Of a stretch of DNA of 12,629 nt, positions 6,498 through 12,524 are shown in pieces. Origin of the DNA: Candidatus Subteraquimicrobium carltonvillense (GTDB taxonomy: Bacteria; Actinomycetota; Aquicultoria; Subteraquimicrobiales; Subteraquimicrobiaceae). The stretch lies in NCBI GenBank assembly GCA_002339355.1, contig DDKQ01000112.1, forward strand, positions 1-12,629, in the 5' to 3' direction. Each line of letters starts with the position of its first letter. The first letter of the stretch is position 1. A model generated the notes under the pieces. The model ran no database searches and was not told the DNA's origin. It was given only the letters and a program-made list of their open reading frames with translations. The position numbers and the translations under genes were made by a program.

Positions 6498-6962
6498 ATG
6501 CTTTGCAGTAAATGTGGGCAGGAAAATGAGAATAGGGCCAAATTTTGTGTAAGATGTGGTGCAGAATTGGAGTCTCGGGAAGCCGATAGCACTATATCCT
6601 TTACGCCTATTGAGGAAGCCGAGGAAGAGGAAGCTGTAGTAGAAGAGGAACCATTGCCCGGCGAAAGAATCGTTTTGGTGGTTAAGAAAGGACCCATTGT
6701 GGGGCAAAGGTTTCCCATAGAGTCAAAGGAAATTACCTTGGGTAGAGATCCTCAAAGCGATATTTTTTTGAATGACATCACTGTCTCTCGCAAACATGCC
6801 AAAATCGCCACAACTCCCGATGGCATCATTATCACGGATGCCGGGAGCCTTAATGGAACCTATGTCAATGGAAAGAGAGTGGAAAGCGCCTTTCTTAAAC
6901 ACGGTGACGAGCTACAGATTGGAAAGTTTAAGTTAATTTTTTTAACGGGGGGAACTTTATAA
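6498..6962 (+). CDS. zinc-ribbon and FHA domain protein (GarA-like context)
   Basis: The N-terminus is a zinc ribbon with Cys3, Cys6, Cys17 and Cys20. An acidic linker (about 30-55) contains STISFTPIEE, a possible phosphorylation site for Ser/Thr kinases by analogy with the threonines ahead of the FHA domain in GarA. The FHA domain (about 57-150) has the phosphothreonine-binding residues: LGR (81-83), SRKH (97-100) and NGTYVNG (119-125). It probably binds phosphorylated partners in the cytoplasm. I chose ATG 6498, 6 nt after GGAG (6488-6491), since zinc-ribbon proteins often begin at the first CxxC; TTG 6486 would add four residues. The order FHA then MerR matches the GarA/MerR gene order of many Actinobacteria. 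The zinc ribbon differs from classical GarA. Confidence 0.85.
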   Translation: MLCSKCGQENENRAKFCVRCGAELESREADSTISFTPIEEAEEEEAVVEEEPLPGERIVLVVKKGPIVGQRFPIESKEITLGRDPQSDIFLNDITVSRKHAKIATTPDGIIITDAGSLNGTYVNGKRVESAFLKHGDELQIGKFKLIFLTGGTL

Positions 6963-7004
6963 TTGAGCGGGGGAGAGAAACGATGGCAAAGAGAGAGGAA
7001 TTAT

Positions 7005-7679
7005 ATGACCATAGGCGAAGTCGTATCCAGACTTAAAGATAAGTTTCTAGGCCTTTCTATCAGTAAAGTTCGCTATCTCGAAGAGGAGGGGTTGATTAAA
7101 CCCGAGCGCACCAAGGGGGGATATCGTAAATTTTCGGAGGAGAATATCAAACGCTTAGAGACTATACTCAGGTTGCAAAAGGAAAAATTCTTGCCTCTGG
7201 ATGTCATCAGGGAGAGACTAAGATTATTGGATAAGGGAGAATCCTTGCCTGAATTTGAGGAAGTCCCGCTGACCGAGTGTTATCCTTTTCCCGAAGAAAC
7301 GCAAGTTTCTCTCGAAGATGTGTCCCAGCTAGCTGGTTTATCCACCGATGAGATAAAGGATCTGGAAAGTTTTGGAATTGTGAAACCAAAGCAGACAGAG
7401 GAGGGGAGAATTTTCAGCTCTCTTGATGTGAATATCATGCGGATTGCTCGAAGTCTCTCCAGATATGGTATCGAACCTCGCCACCTTCGCATGTATGAAA
7501 ATTTTGCCGAGCGAGAAGCATCCTTTTTTCAGCAGATTCTTCTGCCCACCTTAAAGCAGAAAAGTCCCGAGGGTCGGGAAAGAACTATCGAAAGGCTATC
7601 CGAGCTTGTAAAATTATCTGAGGAATTCAAAAGATTGGTGCTTCAAAAAACTCTTCGCTGCTATTTCCCAGAACTTTAG
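7005..7679 (+). CDS. ftsR: FtsR-like MerR-family transcription regulator
   Basis: The 224-residue protein has an N-terminal winged helix of MerR type (MTIGEVVSRL to about residue 75), with the stretch SISKVRYLEEEGLIKPERT and GYRKFSEE characteristic of actinobacterial FtsR. A second helical half (about 102-224) contains LAGLSTDEIKDLESFGIV and RYGIEPRHLRMYENFAEREA, also as in FtsR. FtsR activates the cell-division gene ftsZ in corynebacteria and is widespread in the phylum. ATG 7005 lies 6 nt after GAGG (6995-6998) and matches the family start; TTG 6963 would add 14 residues without conservation. It is probably co-transcribed with the FHA gene, whose stop is 42 nt upstream. Confidence 0.85.
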   Translation: MTIGEVVSRLKDKFLGLSISKVRYLEEEGLIKPERTKGGYRKFSEENIKRLETILRLQKEKFLPLDVIRERLRLLDKGESLPEFEEVPLTECYPFPEETQVSLEDVSQLAGLSTDEIKDLESFGIVKPKQTEEGRIFSSLDVNIMRIARSLSRYGIEPRHLRMYENFAEREASFFQQILLPTLKQKSPEGRERTIERLSELVKLSEEFKRLVLQKTLRCYFPEL

Positions 7680-7711
7680 CCTCACTCAAATATTATTTGT
7701 AGGGAACGCTA

Positions 7712-8206
7712 TTGTGTCATTATCTCCATCCTCAAGGCGAAAGGCATAAATTTATTGCCGACCAAATGCTGGGCCGCCTTTCTAAATGGCTCCGCTTGAT
7801 GGGCTATGATACCCTTTATTTCAAATCCATTGATGACATCGAACTCATCCGAATTGCCAGGAAACAGGGGAGAATTTTATTGACGAGGGATACGGGTCTT
7901 ATGAGGAGAAGGATAGTGAAGAGTCGGGTGAGAGCGATATTCATAGAAGATGATTTATTGGACAATCAGTTGAGACAGCTCATAAGAGAATTAAACCTAG
8001 ATACCGAGAGGCTTTCCCCTCCGCTTTGTGTAGAGTGTAATTCTCCTTTGGAGGAAGTGCCCAGGGAGAGGGCCAGGGGACAGGTACCCAGCTATGTATA
8101 TAGAACCCAAGATCAGTTTGTAGCATGCCCCGTTTGTGGCAGGTATTACTGGAGGGGAACCCATTGGCAACATGTTAGAAAGAGAATTCGCACTCTGCTT
8201 AAGTGA
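7712..8206 (+). CDS. Mut7-C RNase domain protein (PIN-like, zinc ribbon)
   Basis: The product (164 residues) is a stand-alone Mut7-C protein. The PIN-like half has FIAD with Asp17, the typical MLGRLSKWLRLMGYDT stretch, and LLTRDTGLMRRR with Asp60. The C-terminal zinc ribbon uses Cys106, Cys109, Cys139 and Cys142, ending in GRYYWRGTHW. The family is predicted to cut RNA; its substrate in bacteria is unknown. The start is TTG 7712, 6 nt after AGGGA (7701-7705). Most homologues begin close to KFIAD, so the first 12 residues are uncertain. It is 32 nt from the FtsR-like gene and ends 3 nt from the oppositely oriented CcsA-like gene, with no visible terminator between. Confidence 0.8.
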   Translation: MCHYLHPQGERHKFIADQMLGRLSKWLRLMGYDTLYFKSIDDIELIRIARKQGRILLTRDTGLMRRRIVKSRVRAIFIEDDLLDNQLRQLIRELNLDTERLSPPLCVECNSPLEEVPRERARGQVPSYVYRTQDQFVACPVCGRYYWRGTHWQHVRKRIRTLLK

Positions 8207-8209
8207 AGG

Positions 8210-8671
8210 TTATAGATAGTAATGCTGGCTGTGAATTGTGTAGTTAATCAGAAAGTTTAGTGAGAGAGGAACGATACCAATCATGCAAAGAGCCGATGAC
8301 AACAGAATTCCTCGCTTATTTTCCTTTAACGTTGAGATTATTGCGACGAGGCTCGTGATCAGGTAGTAAATCCACAGGGCTAGGGAGCCCATGGCTTTCG
8401 CATCTAAGAACCAGTTGCTTCCCCAGAGGGCCCTCGCTTTAAAGGATCCCGAAATAATCGCCGCGGTTAGAAGAAGAAAGCCAAAAGTAAGGTAAATACA
8501 GGTGAGTACGGAGCGGATTTTCTCAAGGGTAAGCCCATTTTGTTGCATTCTTCCTCGATCACCCAATCTTTGAAGGCCAAGATATATACCGCCACTTAGG
8601 GCGGCGATTCCGAAGCAAACGTAACCCGATACCCCCAACATGGCATGGGTAAGACAAATCTTCCAAACCAT
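8210..8671 (-). CDS. compact CcsA/ResC-like cytochrome c assembly membrane protein
   Basis: The 153-residue protein has four predicted membrane helices (about 11-33, 55-75, 93-114, 121-142). Between the second and third lies WGSNWFLDAKAMGSLALW (83-100), a recognisable form of the WWD heme-handling motif WGxxWxWDPKExxxLxxW, with the second-to-last Trp and the PKE changed. His9 before the first helix and His147 after the last occupy the places of the flanking heme ligands. Family members are usually about twice as long, so this is the bare core. It could be a small specialised heme protein or a reduced relative. No cytochrome c or CcsB gene is nearby. ATG 8671 follows GGAGG (complement of 8681-8685) by 9 nt, a good site, so the gene appears intact. 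Confidence 0.65.
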   Translation of the reverse strand: MVWKICLTHAMLGVSGYVCFGIAALSGGIYLGLQRLGDRGRMQQNGLTLEKIRSVLTCIYLTFGFLLLTAAIISGSFKARALWGSNWFLDAKAMGSLALWIYYLITSLVAIISTLKENKRGILLSSALCMIGIVPLSLNFLINYTIHSQHYYL

Positions 8672-8686
8672 TTTTTTCTTCCTCCA

Positions 8687-8718
8687 TCATCGATGAGTGA
8701 TGAGTTTTTTGCTATAAT
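8687..8718 (+). promoter_or_regulatory. extended -10 promoter with an overlapping palindrome
   Basis: TGCTATAAT (8710-8718) is a perfect extended -10 element. The -35 region at 17-bp spacing (TCGATG, 8690-8695) is poor, as is usual for extended -10 promoters. The expected start of transcription, about 8725, lies 3 nt before ATG 8728, so the first mRNA may be leaderless. A perfect 10-bp palindrome, TCATCGATGA (8687-8696), covers the -35 region and borders the ribosome binding site of the divergent CcsA-like gene. It could be an operator acting on both genes. Confidence 0.55.
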
Positions 8719-8727
8719 TACCCCTAA

Positions 8728-9204
8728 ATGGGTATTATTATAAATGTAGTTTATATCCGGGAGTCAAAAAGAGCAACGATGGAAGTTTCAAAGGAAGAAA
8801 AGGTCCCAAAAGGGAATGGGTGGGGTGAAGACAAGGAAAGAGAAGAGATAAAATTCGCGCATCCCAGCGAGAAACAGTGTGCCAAGATTTTGGATTTTTA
8901 TGGCATAAAATGGCTTTATGAGCCCAGGACCTTTCCAATAGAATGGGACAAGAAGGGAAACGTGATACAGAGTTTTACCCCCGACTTCTACCTCCCAGAT
9001 TTCGATCTTTACATCGAGTTAACCACCATGAGTCAAAAGTTGGTAACTAAAAAGAATAGAAAGGTAAGGAGACTGCGCGAGTTATACCCGAACATAAACA
9101 TTAAAATCTTCTATCAGAAAGATTTTCGCAATCTTCTTTTAAAGTATGGGTTACATAAAAAGCATTTCCCCGAAGAGCAGACGAAGGACAAAGAGAAAAA
9201 GTAG
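8728..9204 (+). CDS. PD-(D/E)XK nuclease-fold protein of unknown role
   Basis: The 158-residue protein has a core (about 43-140) that fits a small restriction-endonuclease-like fold: E48 in HPSEKQCAKIL, a YEP stretch (64-66), D86 in FTPDFYLPDF, and E97-L-T99 where ExK is expected. The Lys of the motif is therefore replaced by Thr; K104 or K108 might substitute. The termini are charged and probably disordered. ATG 8728 lies just behind an extended -10 promoter and would be leaderless. The in-frame ATG 8779 removes 17 unconserved residues and is the other candidate. It is 26 nt from hpt and probably in one transcript with it. I cannot assign a substrate. Confidence 0.65.
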   Translation: MGIIINVVYIRESKRATMEVSKEEKVPKGNGWGEDKEREEIKFAHPSEKQCAKILDFYGIKWLYEPRTFPIEWDKKGNVIQSFTPDFYLPDFDLYIELTTMSQKLVTKKNRKVRRLRELYPNINIKIFYQKDFRNLLLKYGLHKKHFPEEQTKDKEKK

Positions 9205-9230
9205 GGTATCGATGGGGGTGAAAACAGAAC

Positions 9231-9770
9231 GTGTTTGAGGATATAGAAAAAGTTTTATTTTCCGAGGAAGACATCAAAAAGAAAGTCAGAGAATTGGGTG
9301 GAAAAATATCTAAGGACTATAAAGGCAAAGATCTCCTATTGATAAGTGTACTTAGGGGAGGAGTGGTTTTTTTAGCCGATCTAATACGTCATATTTCGAT
9401 CCCCGTTTCCGTTGATTTCATGGCCATATCCAGCTACGGTTCTACGACGGAATCGCTTGGTGTTGTAAAGTTGCTTAAAGACCTTGAAGAGAGCATTGAT
9501 AAAAAACATGTATTAGTTGTGGAAGATATCATCGACACGGGGTTGACACTCAATTATTTACTCCGCAATTTACAATCAAGGCATCCAGCCAGTCTTAAAG
9601 TCTGTGCTTTACTGGACAAATCCGTTCGCCGGATAGTCGACATCCCCATAGATTATAAAGGCTTTGATGTACCCGATGTGTTTGTAGTTGGATATGGGCT
9701 AGATTATGAGCAGAAATATCGCAACCTTCCTTTCATTGGTATTTTAAAGCCTGAGGTTTACGGCGAGTAA
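9231..9770 (+). CDS. hpt: hypoxanthine phosphoribosyltransferase
   Basis: It salvages hypoxanthine (and often guanine) with PRPP to give IMP or GMP. The 179-residue product matches the family's usual length. Visible are LRGGVVF (41-47), the SSYG flexible-loop stretch (67-70), the PRPP-binding loop VLVVEDIIDTGLT (94-106) with E98 and D99, and the base-specificity region with K143 and VFVVGYGLDY (150-159). The start is GTG 9231, 10 nt after GGGGGTG (9214-9220). In many Gram-positive bacteria hpt adjoins tilS and ftsH; here it instead follows a nuclease-fold gene, and no ftsH is visible in the next 3 kb. Confidence 0.95.
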   Translation: MFEDIEKVLFSEEDIKKKVRELGGKISKDYKGKDLLLISVLRGGVVFLADLIRHISIPVSVDFMAISSYGSTTESLGVVKLLKDLEESIDKKHVLVVEDIIDTGLTLNYLLRNLQSRHPASLKVCALLDKSVRRIVDIPIDYKGFDVPDVFVVGYGLDYEQKYRNLPFIGILKPEVYGE

Positions 9771-9807
9771 AAGGTAAAGAAATCCTGGATTAAGAGAAAA
9801 ATAGAAA

Positions 9808-9920
9808 GAGCCCCAAGTAATCCTCAGCATCTTCCTTTTCAAAGAGCTTTACCTTATGATGATATATTCCGGGTGCCTTCCACTCTTCAAGTTGTTCTTT
9901 GTGAGAACTTCTTGGGGCTC
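9808..9920. repeat. 10-bp perfect inverted repeat around a 93-nt core
   Basis: GAGCCCCAAG (9808-9817) and CTTGGGGCTC (9911-9920) are exact reverse complements in the gap between hpt and the RlpA-like gene. The pair could close a small RNA or mark a short insertion. On the minus strand the same stretch is open for 46 codons (9793-9930). It has no usable start codon, yet has a protein-like, Glu/Lys-rich composition, so an eroded gene fragment is a rival explanation. The remaining sequence 9921-10058 is AT-rich, with GAATTT/AAATTC (9971-9985) as the only clear symmetry. I see nothing else there. Confidence 0.4.
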
Positions 9921-10058
9921 CGAAACTTATTTAAAACCAATAAGTAAGAAAAAGTCAATATAAAATTTTGGAATTTTTTAAATTCTTTGAAGTTTCCCAA
10001 GTAAAAAAGCAAATTTTTTTTATTTGAAACCGGAATAAGAATCGGAAGGGAATGTGGT

Positions 10059-11105
10059 TTAAAATACAGGTTCTAATACCTCAGCCTGGACAAAGCCTAG
10101 CCCCAATCCTAGCGCTTGAGCTGCTGCTTTAGATAAGTCGAACATTCTCCCATCAATGAAGGGTCCCCTATCGTTGACTCGAACGACTATGTGTTTATCT
10201 CCATATGTTATTCCCAAGTAAGTTCCAAAGGGCAAAAAGAGTGAGGCACAAGTGAAGTCATTTTCATTAAATATCTCTCCACTCGATGTCGAACGCCCAT
10301 TAAATTCATTGCCGTACCAGCTGGCTACCCCATAGAATTTTAACCCAGTTGCTCTATAATTTTTGGGTATGGTTTCCCCGGTGATATAATGATCCATAAC
10401 ATATGGTTGAACATAACAGGGGACGGCCCTCACTTCTGCACAAAGGGGGAGACTATTTTTTGCCCTTTTCAACCTCTCTGATTGTTTCCTTTCTTCCTCT
10501 TGTTTCAGCAAATTCCGAAATTCTCGATCCATATTGATCAGAAATCTTTGCTTTTTCGCCAACTTTGTCTTCAAAAGACCCAATTCAGCCTTTTTTCTTC
10601 GGCGCAATATTAATTGCTCCAATTTTTCCTTTGCTAGCTTTTCCCTCATTTGTTCAACATTGGATTTTTTTCTTTGAATATCATCGATGAGTTTAAGGTC
10701 ACATTCGATGATTCGGGACAAAATGGCAATTTTCGTCAAAAAGTCCTTAAAATCGCCAGCTCCAAGGAGAATTTCGAGAAATTGAACATTTCCATTTTTA
10801 TAAATCTCTCTCAGCCGAGTGTTTAGAATGTTTCTTTTGATTCCTAAGTCCTCTTCCAGTGAATCTAATTTGGAGTATGTTTTAAGCATCTTTCTTCCGG
10901 TGACTTCAAGTTCGGAGTTGATGGCTAAGTAGATTTCCTGAGCGAAATCAATCTCAGCTTGAAGTTCCCTTATCTCTTTTGATACTTCGTCAACTTGGGA
11001 TTTTTTCTCGCGCAGTGATTTGCTGGCACCGGCGGGGGTCAGGGAGGGAAAGAAAACGAAGATTAAGAGCAAGCATATTATCTTGGAGGATCTTCCGAGA
11101 TTCAT
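10059..11105 (-). CDS. secreted RlpA-like double-psi beta-barrel protein with PcsB-like coiled coil
   Basis: The product (348 residues) has a signal peptide (1-27, AGA before the cut). A long coiled coil follows (about 30-215) with the PcsB-type centre REIYKNGNVQFLEILLGAGD (99-118). An RlpA-type barrel closes the protein (about 257-346): ASWYG (261-265), E277, LPFGT (291-295) and VNDRGPF (310-316) with D312. RlpA proteins are septal lytic transglycosylases that cut glycan strands lacking stem peptides. Here the conserved AAH of the active site reads CAS (286-288), so the catalytic His is Ser. ATG 11105 lies 5 nt after AAAGGAGG. A WhiG-type promoter precedes it, and the divergent neighbour carries a related coiled coil. 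The coiled coil suggests control by a membrane complex of FtsEX type. Confidence 0.82.
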   Translation of the reverse strand: MNLGRSSKIICLLLIFVFFPSLTPAGASKSLREKKSQVDEVSKEIRELQAEIDFAQEIYLAINSELEVTGRKMLKTYSKLDSLEEDLGIKRNILNTRLREIYKNGNVQFLEILLGAGDFKDFLTKIAILSRIIECDLKLIDDIQRKKSNVEQMREKLAKEKLEQLILRRRKKAELGLLKTKLAKKQRFLINMDREFRNLLKQEEERKQSERLKRAKNSLPLCAEVRAVPCYVQPYVMDHYITGETIPKNYRATGLKFYGVASWYGNEFNGRSTSSGEIFNENDFTCASLFLPFGTYLGITYGDKHIVVRVNDRGPFIDGRMFDLSKAAAQALGLGLGFVQAEVLEPVF

Positions 11106-11133
11106 CGCTTCCTCCTTTGCCTCATCTCTATTC

Positions 11134-11160
11134 TTATCGGTCAAAGGAGTTAAAATTTTA
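11134..11160 (-). promoter_or_regulatory. WhiG/sigma-28-type promoter of the RlpA-like gene
   Basis: On the minus strand TAAA (11160-11157) is followed by exactly 15 nt and ACCGATAA (11141-11134). This matches the sigma-28/FliA/WhiG consensus TAAA-N15-GCCGATAA at 11 of 12 defined positions. Transcription would begin near 11127, leaving a short leader with the AAAGGAGG site (11118-11111) and the ATG at 11105. Position, spacing and orientation all fit. The 12-mer TTTGACCGATAA also occurs in front of the HD-GYP gene. Confidence 0.7.
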
Positions 11161-11205
11161 TACAAACTTTTTTGAAAGAAGGAGATTTGCTTTCAGTACA
11201 GAACT

Positions 11206-11232
11206 TAAGGATAGAGACCTCCTGGACGATAA
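11206..11232 (+). promoter_or_regulatory. WhiG/sigma-28-type promoter of the NlpC/P60 gene
   Basis: TAAG (11206-11209), 15 nt, then GACGATAA (11225-11232) matches TAAA-N15-GCCGATAA at 10 of 12 defined positions with the exact spacing. It points towards the NlpC/P60 gene, with a leader of roughly 60 nt. It is 45 bp from the opposing promoter of the RlpA-like gene, so the two hydrolases may be switched on together by one sigma factor. Confidence 0.55.
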
Positions 11233-11300
11233 AAAAGACGATAGTGTCATGAGAAAATTACTCAGCAATTTTTGAAGTAGTGATCGCTGGAGGGATTATA

Positions 11301-12476
11301 GTGATTGAAAAGAGTCGTTCCTTCTTAGGAGTTCTCTTCTGCATTTTGATCTTCTCCCTGATAATCTTCATGGCAATTCCAACTTTTGCTACCCCTGCAG
11401 CTATAGAGCAAAAGAAGGCGGAAGCCGATCGCGTAAAAGCCCAGATCGAGGAAATGAACAGAGCTTTAGAGGAAGCGGTAGAACAGTATAACTCCGCTGC
11501 AGTTAAGCTTGAGGAAACCCAAAAGGCAATTGAGGAGAATAGGTTAAAGCTCGAGAAGGCTAAAGAGGAGCTGGCGCAAAACCAGAGGGTGCTCAATGAA
11601 CGCATCGCTGGGATTTACAAACACGGGAAGGTAAATTTCATCTCCGTTCTACTTGCTACTAAAAGCTTCGATAATTTTTTGGTTCGTTTGGATTGGCTGG
11701 TCCGCATAGGGAAGCAAGACCTCGAAGTCTTGCGTCGGATTCAAAGGGTTAAGAGACAGATAGAGGAGATTGAATCGAAGCTGGAGGAAGAGAAAAGACG
11801 ACGATTAGCATTAAGAGAGGAGCTTGAAGCAAAGAGGTGGCAGATTGAGGGGCAGATACGAGAAAGAAGGACATTCCTTTCAAGCGTTGAGGAAGAAATT
11901 GCCCGGTTAATTAGAGAAGAGGAAGAGAGACAAGCCAGGCTCAGGGCAGAAGCCCTGCGTCGGGCTCAGGAGGAGGCTCGACAGGCTGCTGAACGAAGGG
12001 CGAGAGAATCCTCGGAAGGGCGATCATCGGGAAATTCAGAAGGAGAGAAGCCAAAGAAGCCAGAAGAATCTAAAGGCAGTGATCCTCCCGCTAATCCCAG
12101 TAGGGGAAGAGAGGTTGTTTCCATTGCCATGAAGTATATAGGTGCACCATATCATTGGGCGGGGGAGGGCCCTGGGGGTTGCCCAACGGGAGAACATTCA
12201 ATCTGCTTTGACTGTTCTGGGTTCACCATGTACGTATACAAGCAGGTGGGAGTGACCCTTCCCCATTCATCGGCAGCGCAATACCATCGCGGCAAACCCG
12301 TAAGTTATGACAACTTGAAGCCAGGAGATCTCGTATTCTTTGGTAGGGATGGCATCTCCCATGTGGGCATTTACATTGGTAATGGAAATTTTATTCATGC
12401 TTCAACGAATGGGGATGCGGTTAAAGTCCAGACTCTAAGCTCTCGCTCCGATTACATTGGAGCTTGCCGTCTTTAA
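11301..12476 (+). CDS. secreted NlpC/P60 peptidoglycan endopeptidase with PcsB-like coiled coil
   Basis: The product (391 residues) is a cell-wall hydrolase that cuts stem-peptide bonds. It has a signal peptide (1-30, cut after TFA), then a long charged coiled coil (about 34-233) with the PcsB-type centre AGIYKHGKVNFISVLLATKSF. A Ser/Pro/Lys-rich linker (about 236-270) leads to the NlpC/P60 domain (271-391), whose catalytic residues are Cys305 in DCSGF, His354 in SHVGIYIG and His366 in FIHAS. The segment before the catalytic Cys is longer than usual and holds two extra cysteines (294, 302). GTG 11301 lies 6 nt after GGAGGG (11289-11294); GTG 11280 is less well placed. The layout resembles PcsB and RipC, which FtsEX activates at division. 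It is divergent from the RlpA-like gene. Confidence 0.9.
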   Translation: MIEKSRSFLGVLFCILIFSLIIFMAIPTFATPAAIEQKKAEADRVKAQIEEMNRALEEAVEQYNSAAVKLEETQKAIEENRLKLEKAKEELAQNQRVLNERIAGIYKHGKVNFISVLLATKSFDNFLVRLDWLVRIGKQDLEVLRRIQRVKRQIEEIESKLEEEKRRRLALREELEAKRWQIEGQIRERRTFLSSVEEEIARLIREEEERQARLRAEALRRAQEEARQAAERRARESSEGRSSGNSEGEKPKKPEESKGSDPPANPSRGREVVSIAMKYIGAPYHWAGEGPGGCPTGEHSICFDCSGFTMYVYKQVGVTLPHSSAAQYHRGKPVSYDNLKPGDLVFFGRDGISHVGIYIGNGNFIHASTNGDAVKVQTLSSRSDYIGACRL

Positions 12477-12504
12477 TTTTTGGCTCTTTTGAATTTCCCA
12501 CTTT

Positions 12505-12524
12505 ATACCGCTGTCCGCTGGTAT
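12505..12524 (+). terminator. possible weak terminator hairpin after the NlpC/P60 gene
   Basis: ATACCGC (12505-12511) pairs with GCTGGTAT (12517-12524), one T bulged, around a 5-nt loop, 29 nt after the stop codon. The downstream T-rich stretch does not start at once and is broken by CCCCG, so it is a poor intrinsic terminator at best. The remaining sequence to 12629 shows no gene. Confidence 0.25.

Noticed and set aside
8737..8767. TTGACT and TATAAT on the minus strand as a promoter for the CcsA-like gene
   Set aside because: The spacing is 19 bp and it lies within the start of the divergent reading frame; possible but not strong enough to list.
9971..10030. AT-only hairpins as a terminator between hpt and the RlpA-like gene
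   Set aside because: GAATTT/AAATTC and CAAAT/ATTTG are weak, lack a GC stem, and are expected by chance in such AT-rich sequence.
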